A stretch of DNA of 64,000 nt from Candidatus Saccharimonadales bacterium (GCA_035697325.1 DASSDB010000002.1:217232-281231), one strand, 5' to 3'; positions 32,751 through 39,633 are shown, counted from the first letter of the stretch. Program-made: numbers and translations. The notes: generated by a model from the sequence alone, not told the origin.

Positions 32751-33086
32751 CTATGCGTACTGCGCTGTGAGGGCCGTCACCTTCTCCTGGTGATGCTTCA
32801 CGATCGACCACAGCTCTGAGCACTCGGGGTTGGTTCTGAGGTATTCGAACGCCACCTTCAGTCGCTCAACCAGCTCTTGTTCGTGGATAGCGTTGTACAG
32901 AAGTTCGAACGCCCCCGCGCCGTACTTGGCGATCATGAAAGCGGAGGCGACCAGCATGAACTCAAGATCCACTGTGTTGGAGATGTCCAGAAGGTGCCGG
33001 TTTCCCAGGGCATCGAAATCTTTGAACCGGACAGTCACCCGTCCTGGATGCACATGAGAAGGATAGGCGCGCAATACTTCGTACAT
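32751..33086 (-). CDS. GC-rich orphan gene 12, unknown
   Basis: A protein of 111 residues. ATG 33086 is chosen because AAAGGTG lies 7 bases upstream; TTG 33089 is the first possible codon. The N-terminal 45 residues are beta-rich (GRVTVRFKDFDALGN) and the rest helical (FELLYNAIHEQELVERLKVAFEYL). Codons are C/G-rich relative to flanking genes. No family recognised. Confidence 0.65.
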   Translation of the reverse strand: MYEVLRAYPSHVHPGRVTVRFKDFDALGNRHLLDISNTVDLEFMLVASAFMIAKYGAGAFELLYNAIHEQELVERLKVAFEYLRTNPECSELWSIVKHHQEKVTALTAQYA

Positions 33087-33244
33087 CAATCTTCACCTTT
33101 GTCCGACTAGTAGGGTGTAATGTATGGTACTGGTTTTGTATGGATTTTGCAATTACCTGGTGAATTTAATTGGAGCAATGGTAGAGCTAGCCTCCTGAGA
33201 TAGCCAAATAGTTTAAGTAAGGACCTGGTATAATAAAGCTCAAT

Positions 33245-33592
33245 ATGAGCGATATAAAAAGCTTGCAAGAAAAGATCGCCAAGTTTGTTGAGGAGCGAGA
33301 TTGGAGCCAGTTCCATAACCCTAAAGATTTAGCTATATCGCTTAGTCTAGAGGCGAGTGAGGTATTGGAGCATTTCCAGTGGAAAAATCACGAAGAAATG
33401 GCACAGCATGTTAAAGATAACAGGGAAGATGTAGAAGACGAGCTTGCCGACGTGCTTTATTGGGTACTTCTCATGGCGAATAATCTGGATATAGATGTGG
33501 TCGCTGCCAGCGAGCGCAAGTTGCTCAAGAACGCCAAGAAGTATCCTGTTGTGAAGGCAAAGGGTAATCACAAGAAATATACGGATTTGTAG
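33245..33592 (+). CDS. MazG-like nucleotide pyrophosphohydrolase
   Basis: A protein of 115 residues, a single all-alpha NTP-PPase domain. The metal motif is visible as LSLEASEVLEHFQW (about 33-46) and DVEDELADVLYWVLLMAN (about 63-80), the ExxE...ExxD pattern of dCTP pyrophosphatases. It removes non-canonical or excess dNTPs. TATAAT lies 10 bases before the ATG. Confidence 0.9.
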   Translation: MSDIKSLQEKIAKFVEERDWSQFHNPKDLAISLSLEASEVLEHFQWKNHEEMAQHVKDNREDVEDELADVLYWVLLMANNLDIDVVAASERKLLKNAKKYPVVKAKGNHKKYTDL

Positions 33593-33623
33593 CTATAAGA
33601 ACGACTTATACCGTATTTTAAGC

Positions 33624-33669
33624 TACATGAGTTCGCGACAAGAGTAGTTTGTTGTCGCGAACCCATGTA
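33624..33669. terminator. Long hairpin, bidirectional terminator
   Basis: TACATG and GTTCGCGACAA pair with TTGTCGCGAAC and CATGTA with one mismatch (17 bp) around a 10-base loop. It closes the convergent ORF at 33672 and the MazG-like gene. Confidence 0.8.
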
Positions 33670-33671
33670 TG

Positions 33672-34025
33672 TCAGTACTGTAGGTGCAGGTAGTCAATCA
33701 ACGCGAACAGCCTTGCTTTCGTTACCGTTCCAAAATCGACGAAGCTGGACGGGTGTGTGCTTAACAGCGACGACACTATGCAGAGCCATGGCAGCACATG
33801 CGTGTTGTAGGACCATCCGTCTTCGGAAGGCGTGCCGTTTTGGGCGCAGCGGCATTGGCCATAACGCTTCTCACATAGTCGGCATATGAACGCAATGCCC
33901 TCGACATTGCGGAGTTTAAGTATGAGTTCATACGCGATCCCATGCGCCTGATTGCTGGTGAGTTGCGGGTTTTGGTTTCGGAAAAAATTTGCAATATACT
34001 TGGAGTCAATCAACTGTGGCTGCAC
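33672..34025 (-). CDS. Probable orphan gene with Cys cluster
   Basis: A protein of 117 residues from GTG 34025, which has AGGGG 5 bases upstream; a TTG at 34040 is the other option. The central part has CRLCEKRYGQCRC, a metal-binding-like cluster. A long hairpin follows directly, as with other orphan genes here. Codon use is mixed, so coding is likely but not certain. Function unknown. Confidence 0.55.
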   Translation of the reverse strand: MQPQLIDSKYIANFFRNQNPQLTSNQAHGIAYELILKLRNVEGIAFICRLCEKRYGQCRCAQNGTPSEDGWSYNTHVLPWLCIVSSLLSTHPSSFVDFGTVTKARLFALIDYLHLQY

Positions 34026-34122
34026 AAATACCCCTAACAATTAGCGGCAACGGCAAGTGTTATGATATCACAGCACCAAGTCGTTATACTACAGGATAGA
34101 GTTAGCTCAGAACATGTTGTAG

Positions 34123-34448
34123 GTAATTGGCTATATTATCGACCCGTCCGACATCAGGACGTTCAAGATGCTCAGTCCTCCTGATTTGCAAGAGCAGCTC
34201 GTTCTACCTTCAAACGCACGAGCGCTTGAAGTAGTCAGGCTCGCAATTCAGATGTGCGTGGACGATCGGCTGTTTTCGGAACCGTTAAATTGGCTAGTTA
34301 TTATCTGTTAATAAACAAAATCACCCCGAAGGGTGATCGAAATATTCCTTTGGTAGGAGTGCTGCGATCGAAATGGAACATAATACTCCATGAACTGATA
34401 GAAATGCATCGTATTGTTGTATTCGCCCAGACGGGTAAACGGGTGTAG
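34123..34448 (+). pseudogene. Gene relic 1 (two frames)
   Basis: 34123-34311 is open in one frame and reads like protein (PSDIRTFKMLSPPDLQEQLV, ALEVVRLAIQMCVDDRLF) but lacks a good start and stops at TAA. A second frame, 34254-34448, ends SKWNIILHELIEMHRIV. This end matches relic 2 at 36478, where the differences are mainly synonymous or conservative, so the frame was once under selection. The whole looks like a decayed, frameshifted gene. Confidence 0.5.
34320..34337 (-). terminator. Stable tetraloop hairpin
   Basis: ATCACCC pairs with GGGTGAT. On the minus strand the loop is TTCG and the stem is followed by TTTTGTTTATT, a good intrinsic terminator, although no minus gene was identified upstream. 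It lies inside gene relic 1. Confidence 0.55.
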
Positions 34449-34693
34449 TATTACGCGCTAAGGATTGAACCTAGCTCAGCTATCAATTTCAATGTGAAGT
34501 GGCAGGTTTGTACTCTTAGCAATTTTTGGCAAAACGCCATTAAAGCCTCCCCAACGGACAGCAACTGAATTTGTAGCGGGGATAGCAAAGTGGCAAGTTT
34601 TTCTCATCAGTCTGGCTAAATAGAGTCAAGTAGATGAACATTCTGATTATGCTAAAATAAAATCAACTGTGAATAATTGTAACTGGAGGGCGA
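34449..34693. other. Non-coding stretch upstream of the beta-helix surface gene
   Basis: The first 30 bases belong to a repeat shared with 36578-36612 (TATTGAACCTA-type core). The segment AAGTGGCA-GTTT occurs twice (34496 and 34585). TAAAAT near 34651 is the probable -10 box of the next gene. On the minus strand CTGATGAG followed by AAAAAC near 34600 resembles a hammerhead core without stem II. A minus ORF of 29 residues with GGGGAGG upstream is too weak to call. Confidence 0.4.
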
Positions 34694-36448
34694 GTGGATA
34701 CAGTGCACGTGAATGCTAAAGTGAATAAAGTACGCTTAGTTTCTCGGTTGCTTGTTCTTCTAGCGGTAGTAACGACGATTGTTACATTTGGTAATTCTCA
34801 GCCAGCGTATGCGGCTTCTTTTACAGTGACGAACACAAGCAATAGCGGCTCAGGTTCACTCCGTCAGGCATTGATTGATGCGAACAATAACGCTGGTATT
34901 GATACGATTACCTTCAATATCCCCGGTTCTGGCCCTCATGTAATTTCACCGCTGACAACGTATTCTTCAGCCGACGGTTCTCAGCTGGGGAGTGGTCTGG
35001 ACGGCTCCAACGCCGTCATTATTGACGGCTGTAGTCAACCGGGTAGTGACTGTAGTAAATTCCCGCTTACTCTAAAAGTGCAAATCGACGGTGCAAATTT
35101 GCCGGCGACACAAAACTCTATCTTCAATCCGGCAGGCATTAACTCGGTAGTAAAAGGTCTGTCGATTACTGACAGTCGCTCCACTCCACTCTATGCGGCT
35201 TTTAGCGCAGATCGTGTCACTAGCGGAGGACGCTTTGTGTGTTTAGGTGGCCTCACTTTGCAGTCAAACTTTCTTGGTATAGCGCCCGATGGCAGCGCGA
35301 AAGGACTGATCTCGGGTATCGCCCCATGTGTTTCGGGTACGCTCTCCTTTCCATCCCGTATTGGAGGTGCTAATCCTGGTCAAGGAAACGTTATTGGCAG
35401 TATTGCTAACTATGGCATTGCGACAAATACACCGATTTTTGGATCTGGGAGTACGAATGACTGGATCATTGAAGGTAACTACTTTGGCCTAGATCCTACC
35501 GGTACTCAGGCTCGGCCAATCGGTGATGGCGTAGGGGCGCTTGATACCGCAATCGCCATATCGGGGGCATATACAGATCCAGTTACTCAAGTGTCTGGGG
35601 TAATTATTCGTAATAACAAAATAGCTAACAGTACACGCGGCATTTTTATGTATGCTTCAAGTGGTGTCTTAATAGAAGACAATGAGATTGTTAATAATGC
35701 GGTTGCGGGCATCTACGTCGCTGGCGCGGCTAAAACAACGACGGGTACAGGCTTTCCGCCCAACGTCGTACGAACACCCTTTATCATTCGAGAGAATACG
35801 ATTACGGGTACGACGGGTGGCCCTGGCATTGCTATTTTAACGACTGGTGCTGGTTTTACCGGAACACCAACGGGCGTTACGATACAAAAGAACAGTATTT
35901 ATGGCAATAGCGGCCCGGGGATTGATCTTGGCAACGACGGTGTGACTGCCAATGGCCCGGCAGGTGTGGCGAGGAGTGGCGCGAATAATCTGATCAATTA
36001 CCCGGTGCTTACGCATGTTGAGCAAGGATCAATTCGTATAACAGGTACCTACGCGGGCATGCCTAATCAAACGTATACACTCGATTTTTATACCAGTGAA
36101 TCCGGTGATTCAAGCGGGTATGGCCCTGGTCAAACATGGATTGGATCAACCGACATTACGACTGACGCCACCGGTAATGCACCGTTCTATGTCACCTTTA
36201 ATACTACCGTACCAGGAGGCCATGTTGTGAGCGCGACAGCTACTAATGCGACGGACGGAACTTCTGAATTTAGTGCATTCCAAGTGATGCCAGATACTCC
36301 TATGGCATCACCCACGACACCTTCAGGCTCCGAAGGTCAATTAGCTAATACGGGTGAGAATATGGTCACAGTATATAGTGTAGCCGCTCTGTTAGTCACT
36401 GTAGGTGTAGCGGGTATTCTTCGCGCCTATTCGAGACTTCGCGTATAG
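34694..36448 (+). CDS. Secreted beta-helix protein with LPXTG-like sorting signal (LANTG)
   Basis: A protein of 584 residues starting with GTG after GGAGGG. A signal peptide (helix at about 16-36, cleavage near AYAAS) leads to FTVTNTSNSGSGSLRQALIDAN, the usual start of right-handed parallel beta-helix proteins. Repeated turns such as IIRNNKIANSTRGI, VLIEDNEIVNNAVAGIYV and ITGTTGGPGIAI follow. The end is LANTGEN, a hydrophobic helix and RAYSRLRV, a sortase signal with Ala in place of Pro. It is probably displayed on the wall, perhaps for contact with host cells. No sortase gene is in the window. Confidence 0.88.
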   Translation: MDTVHVNAKVNKVRLVSRLLVLLAVVTTIVTFGNSQPAYAASFTVTNTSNSGSGSLRQALIDANNNAGIDTITFNIPGSGPHVISPLTTYSSADGSQLGSGLDGSNAVIIDGCSQPGSDCSKFPLTLKVQIDGANLPATQNSIFNPAGINSVVKGLSITDSRSTPLYAAFSADRVTSGGRFVCLGGLTLQSNFLGIAPDGSAKGLISGIAPCVSGTLSFPSRIGGANPGQGNVIGSIANYGIATNTPIFGSGSTNDWIIEGNYFGLDPTGTQARPIGDGVGALDTAIAISGAYTDPVTQVSGVIIRNNKIANSTRGIFMYASSGVLIEDNEIVNNAVAGIYVAGAAKTTTGTGFPPNVVRTPFIIRENTITGTTGGPGIAILTTGAGFTGTPTGVTIQKNSIYGNSGPGIDLGNDGVTANGPAGVARSGANNLINYPVLTHVEQGSIRITGTYAGMPNQTYTLDFYTSESGDSSGYGPGQTWIGSTDITTDATGNAPFYVTFNTTVPGGHVVSATATNATDGTSEFSAFQVMPDTPMASPTTPSGSEGQLANTGENMVTVYSVAALLVTVGVAGILRAYSRLRV

Positions 36449-36477
36449 TGTTGGTTGCTATGGTTCTATTTTAGTAA

Positions 36478-36591
36478 TCTGCTCCAGAAGTGACCGACTC
36501 GAAATGGAACCTGATACTTCATGAACTGATTGCTATGAGCAGGATTGTCGAACAGTCCAAGCGAGATGTTATCTTAAGTATTGCGCGATAG
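36478..36591 (+). pseudogene. Gene relic 2
   Basis: A frame open from 36478 to TAG at 36589, with GTG at 36490, encodes SKWNLILHELIAMSRIV and then VILSIAR. It is homologous to the end of relic 1. The two relics lie directly on either side of the beta-helix gene in the same orientation. Either the gene was inserted into a duplicated locus, or the flanks are old direct repeats of about 110 bp. Confidence 0.5.
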
Positions 36592-36627
36592 GTATTGAAC
36601 CTAAGTTTAGTCATGAAAATTCTGAGT

Positions 36628-36676
36628 GCTTTTCGTCCTTTTGAACTCATCAGCATAGACACACATCTACGTAAGC
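36628..36676 (-). ncRNA. Predicted type III hammerhead ribozyme 2
   Basis: On the minus strand CTGATGAG is followed by stem II (GTTC, loop AAAA, GGAC, with one G-U) and CGAAA. Stem III is 4 bp (36628-36631 with 36673-36676). Stem I is 6 bp, CGTAGA with TCTATG (one G-U), around TGTGTG. The cleavage triplet is UUA, with cleavage predicted between 36672 and 36671. It lies 94 bases past the stop of the minus gene at 36771. Stem III is short, so activity is a little less certain than for copy 1. Confidence 0.8.
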
Positions 36677-36764
36677 GGTGATGACAAGCAGACAATAGTT
36701 TGAGAGACAGGCAAGGAGCCTGCCTGGGTAAATTCCCAAACTACTCCCTGCCTGCCATCACCGC
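36675..36764. repeat. Branched hairpin directly 5' of hammerhead 2
   Basis: On the minus transcript GCGGTGATG and GCAGGCAG pair with CTGCTTGT and CATCACCGC (17 bp with two G-U), then TAGTTTG with CAAACTA. Two inner hairpins follow: GGG/CCC and CAGGCAGG/CTTGCCTG. The stem ends at the ribozyme, so the cleaved mRNA would end almost flush with a strong structure. Confidence 0.75.
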
Positions 36765-36770
36765 AGTTGA

Positions 36771-37325
36771 TTACCCCATGGCGTTCAGCCCGGCGCGCCC
36801 CATCAGGCGGACACCCTCTGGGGAGAGGTGGCCACTCGCCTCGATGAACGAGCCGGAGTCGGCCATCACGCCGTCCGGCTTCGTCATCTCGTCACGACAG
36901 AGCGCGATGATGGCATCGGCCATCCAGCCCGAGATCATCTCGTCGAAGACGGCCTGCACGCCACCGAATGCGACGACGAGACCGTCGCGGACGACACTGC
37001 CGCCCCACTTGGTCATGCCAGGCACGAACAGGTGAGGTGCCTGCTGCTGGACGACGCGGCTCGGCAGCCCTGTCCTCCAGGACACGTAGGCCTTGGCCTC
37101 GGCGATGGTGGTGTACTTCTCGTTTTCCGCTCCGCCCACGACTTCGGCGTACAGGACAGCATCCGTGGGGAGTGCTTCCTGGCCGACGAAGAGCTTGGTC
37201 GGATCGAGCACGAAGATCGTTCCCTCGTGCTTGTTCGTGACATCCATCTGCGCGGCTGTGCCGATGGCGGGGACGATCATGTCCCATGCAGTCGCACAGA
37301 TTCCACGGGTCAACCCTGTGTACAT
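36771..37325 (-). CDS. GC-rich orphan gene 13, unknown
   Basis: A protein of 184 residues from ATG 37325. A TTG at 37370 is in frame but lies in a long hairpin. The core KWGGSVVRDGLVVAFGGVQAVFDEMISG has a loose likeness to GlcG/HbpS-type proteins, not enough for assignment. Codons are almost all C/G-ending. The transcript has an unusual 5' hairpin (37354-37405) and a 3' branched hairpin with a hammerhead. It lies next to a tRNA gene, a common entry point for acquired DNA. Confidence 0.7.
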   Translation of the reverse strand: MYTGLTRGICATAWDMIVPAIGTAAQMDVTNKHEGTIFVLDPTKLFVGQEALPTDAVLYAEVVGGAENEKYTTIAEAKAYVSWRTGLPSRVVQQQAPHLFVPGMTKWGGSVVRDGLVVAFGGVQAVFDEMISGWMADAIIALCRDEMTKPDGVMADSGSFIEASGHLSPEGVRLMGRAGLNAMG

Positions 37326-37353
37326 CTCGGACTCATCTCGTGACTCAACTGCG

Positions 37354-37405
37354 TTAACAGTGAGACTCAATACTCGTAGCTACAAGTACTAAGTCTCACT
37401 GTTAA
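37354..37405. repeat. 14-bp perfect inverted repeat with nested palindrome in the 5' leader
   Basis: TTAACAGTGAGACT (37354-37367) pairs with AGTCTCACTGTTAA (37392-37405). The interior contains a further near-palindrome centred on GTAGCTAC. As RNA this would form one long hairpin about 30 bases before ATG 37325. It could be an operator or a leader stabiliser. Confidence 0.75.
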
Positions 37406-37496
37406 ATAATGTCTGCTTGTCAAAAAACGCCTTCGGAGCAGGTGTGCTCACGAAAGCTGAATATATTTTATCATAAAAACTGAAAATGTCTATACT

Positions 37497-37573
37497 TGGT
37501 AGCAGCGACTGGGATTGAACCAGTGACCTTAGGCTTATGAGTCCTACGCTCTAACCAACTGAGCTACGCTGCC
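37497..37573 (-). tRNA. tRNA with CAT anticodon, possibly tRNA-Ile2
   Basis: A 77-base cloverleaf: acceptor GGCAGCG, D-arm AGCTCAGTTGGTTAGAGC, anticodon loop CTCATAA on stem TAGGA, T-arm with GGTTCAATCC, and encoded CCA. G1 pairs with U72. As an initiator and an elongator-like Met tRNA occur at 13510 and 12884, this third CAT tRNA may be the lysidine-modified Ile tRNA needed by TilS (gene at 43603). The assignment needs comparison. Confidence 0.88.
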
Positions 37574-37661
37574 ATTTAACTTGAGTTATTGTAGCAGATT
37601 ATTGAGGTGATTTCCAGAGCTTGGTATACTGCTGAGACGGTTATCTGATAAGGGAGGTAGT

Positions 37662-38093
37662 GTGAGTACCGAACGTGATGGAGCTGTTTCGAGGTTGCTT
37701 GATGCGATCGAGGGTCTGAACGTACAGCAGATCAACGACCTGGCGCGCAAGGCTGAGCTGATAGGTGGTTGGCAAATGGCGATGGAGAATGCCGCCGATC
37801 GCGCGAAGACAGGAAATCAAGAGCGTCGACCGGACGCGGACGAGCTGATCTATCGGGATCTTGTCGTGTTTTGCGAGGAGATTGGTGCACCGGTTGAGGT
37901 GGCGAGTGTAGCGTGGAATAGGTTGCATGGCAAGCGAGGAGGGTTCCCGCCGAACCAGACAAACGAACTGCGTCGTACGCCCATTACGGTGCGTAAACTG
38001 CGGTCAGCTGCTGCTGGGATGCCCAGCGGCTCTCGCCACGACAAGGCCCGTCAGGACGAACAGCTCGTTATGGCTTGGGAGAAGACTCTGTAA
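37662..38093 (+). CDS. Orphan gene 14: protein with one AW module
   Basis: A protein of 143 residues starting with GTG after GGGAGG. The module LIYRDLVVFCEEIGAPVEVA then SVAWNRL resembles those in the genes at 24040 and 38271. The C-terminal part is basic and Ser/Arg-rich, then ends VMAWEKTL. A two-hairpin RNA element follows the stop at 11 bases. A regulatory or nucleic-acid-binding role is inference from the helix-turn-helix-like pattern. Confidence 0.7.
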   Translation: MSTERDGAVSRLLDAIEGLNVQQINDLARKAELIGGWQMAMENAADRAKTGNQERRPDADELIYRDLVVFCEEIGAPVEVASVAWNRLHGKRGGFPPNQTNELRRTPITVRKLRSAAAGMPSGSRHDKARQDEQLVMAWEKTL

Positions 38094-38103
38094 TAACTGC
38101 ATA

Positions 38104-38158
38104 CCGTGATCAGGCCCGATAAAGGAAGCTGATCGTTGCCAACTACGGGGATGTTGGC
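38104..38158 (+). ncRNA. Two-hairpin RNA element, copy B
   Basis: Hairpin 1 pairs GATCAG (38108-38113) with CTGATC (38129-38134), then a G/AAG internal loop and CC/GG. Hairpin 2 is GCCAAC/GTTGGC around TACGGGGAT. It begins 10 bases after the stop of orphan gene 14. Confidence 0.78.
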
Positions 38159-38270
38159 ACTCTACCCCTTGATTTTAAGGATAAAATACAGAGGTAGGGA
38201 GATTGACTTAGTAAGTATTTTATATTAAAGTTATATATGAAACCAGCTTCACGAATGAGGGAGGTTTATT

Positions 38271-38807
38271 GTGGTGAAAACTACTCGGCCTGGTGGCAGG
38301 CGACTCCGTGGAGTCGATTTTGTCGAAAGGGCGGCTGAGTTCGGCTACGAATCTGGGTCGGCGCGTCAGGCATGGCGAACCGTCGTGCAAACGATCAAGA
38401 AAGCCACATACAGCGTGTCGGCTGCGTACGACGAATCAGTTACGCGAGTTCAGCTCACTGACTTGCTGAAGTCCAAGCCGGCGCAGGTAAGCGAAGAAAA
38501 GTGGCAGCTCATAGTCAAGGTGAGCGAACGGCTGCTTCGTACGGTGACTCGCAAGGAGTTCCACGAGTTTGGCGCTGCGGTGGATGGCGTGACACCAACT
38601 GCTGTCGGCCAGGCGTGGAATCTGTTTATGAGGACCGCATCGAGCATGGGCGAATTGCCCGCCAGGACGCAGAACACCGATGAGGTGGAGCTCAAGCATC
38701 TCGAGACCTTCTGCGAGTTAATGGAGGATGAGAACAACTGGCCTCCGAACTACGGGCCGACTCACGACTCTCTTCTCCGTCTCTGGCTGACTTTCATCAC
38801 GCAGTAG
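38271..38807 (+). CDS. Orphan gene 15: protein with two AW modules
   Basis: A protein of 178 residues starting with GTG after GGGAGG; a second GTG follows at once. The N-terminus is basic (KTTRPGGRRLRG). Modules are VDFVERAAEFGYESGSARQA then W near residue 36, and VTRKEFHEFGAAVDGVTPTA then AW near 115. The ending LETFCELMEDENNWP...LLRLWL matches the gene at 24040, so the two are paralogues. Its RNA element starts 6 bases after the stop. Confidence 0.75.
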   Translation: MVKTTRPGGRRLRGVDFVERAAEFGYESGSARQAWRTVVQTIKKATYSVSAAYDESVTRVQLTDLLKSKPAQVSEEKWQLIVKVSERLLRTVTRKEFHEFGAAVDGVTPTAVGQAWNLFMRTASSMGELPARTQNTDEVELKHLETFCELMEDENNWPPNYGPTHDSLLRLWLTFITQ

Positions 38808-38813
38808 TGATCT

Positions 38814-38869
38814 CCGTGGTCAGGCCTCCTAGCGGGAAGCTGATCAACGCCAACTACGGGAATGTTGGC
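38814..38869 (+). ncRNA. Two-hairpin RNA element, copy C
   Basis: Hairpin 1 pairs GGTCAG (38818-38823) with CTGATC (38840-38845, one G-U), then a G/AAG internal loop and a short inner stem. Hairpin 2 is GCCAAC/GTTGGC around TACGGGAAT. It lies between orphan gene 15 and the promoter of the next gene. Confidence 0.78.
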
Positions 38870-38950
38870 ACCTACCTTGCGATCATTGATTATTTTAAGC
38901 TATATGATATAATATTTTTCGGTAGAAACTCGACAAGGAGAGGAGCGACA

Positions 38951-39565
38951 ATGTCGTTCGAAAAACTGATCCAGGACATCGTCGCCAAGACGGCGGGTGG
39001 TGCCCAGATCGTGGTCTACGCACCGGTGACTGTCTACGTCAGTACCCCTGCGATGGCGCCGGACCCCCTGGGGCAGGTGCTCGACGTGAGCAAAAACCCC
39101 AAGTCCGTGCCCGCCAAGGGTGACGCGTGGAAGGCGGCCGAGAACCAGGCTCAAGCGGCCCGGGACGAGCAGGAGCGCAAGGCTGCGTTGGCCGAAGCGT
39201 TGACTGAGGCGAGGAAGCGTACCGCCGAAGGTAAGGGCAAGCAGCCGGAATCTCCGGAAGCCGATGTCGCCACGCCGATGGCGGAAGCCAACTTCCGCGG
39301 TACGGTCGGTGAGCAGACGCTCGTCGACAAGGCCCTGAACCAGGAGCTCAAGGGAGCCGTGGGTCACCGCCTGTGGGAACTTCTGAACACCAGCAGGGAA
39401 CTGCGCGCCTTCTGCGCGGATCTTGGTGTCGACTTTCCGTTGCTCGGCAAGAACGGCATGTTCCGCCGGGCCGACCTGAAGTCGCTGGCCCGACGGGACG
39501 GCATCACTCGTGTCAAGGGCTTCGGCACCCGGAGTCAGGCTCTCCAACTCCTGAAGTCGCTGTAA
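38951..39565 (+). CDS. GC-rich orphan gene 16, unknown
   Basis: A protein of 204 residues from ATG 38951 with AAGGAGAGG upstream; the frame is open further back but the TATAAT-like promoter (about 38905-38913) excludes it. The middle (about 60-105) is a charged Ala/Glu/Lys coiled coil. The C-terminal domain includes ELRAFCADLGVDFPLLGKNG and MFRRADLKSLARRDGITRV. Codons are nearly all C/G-ending. A 17-bp perfect hairpin terminates it. Function unknown. Confidence 0.7.
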   Translation: MSFEKLIQDIVAKTAGGAQIVVYAPVTVYVSTPAMAPDPLGQVLDVSKNPKSVPAKGDAWKAAENQAQAARDEQERKAALAEALTEARKRTAEGKGKQPESPEADVATPMAEANFRGTVGEQTLVDKALNQELKGAVGHRLWELLNTSRELRAFCADLGVDFPLLGKNGMFRRADLKSLARRDGITRVKGFGTRSQALQLLKSL

Positions 39566-39589
39566 TTTTCTCCCTCAGGAGTTCTACTG

Positions 39590-39633
39590 TTTACCCTGAC
39601 TCCGCCTCGTAGTGACGGCGGAGTCAGGGTAAA
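39590..39633 (+). terminator. 17-bp perfect hairpin terminator
   Basis: TTTACCCTGACTCCGCC pairs with GGCGGAGTCAGGGTAAA around a 10-base loop. Confidence 0.85.

Noticed and set aside
33665-33889. Plus-strand ORF of 74 residues opposite the Cys-cluster gene.
   Set aside because: No ribosome site, and the opposite strand has a better start, a Cys cluster and a matching terminator.
34254-34448. Intact gene of 64 residues upstream of the surface protein gene.
   Set aside because: Only the last third has a homologue (relic 2); the start lacks a ribosome site and a neighbouring frame carries the related upstream part. It is better read as a relic.
34595-34625. A third hammerhead-like core on the minus strand (CTGATGAG followed by AAAAAC).
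   Set aside because: There is no stem II between the two core parts and no convincing stem I or NUH site. It may be a decayed copy but cannot be called a ribozyme.
36683-37421. Terminal inverted repeats of an insertion sequence around orphan gene 13.
   Set aside because: The 11-base match exists, but there is no transposase and no target duplication was seen. It is reported only as complementarity.
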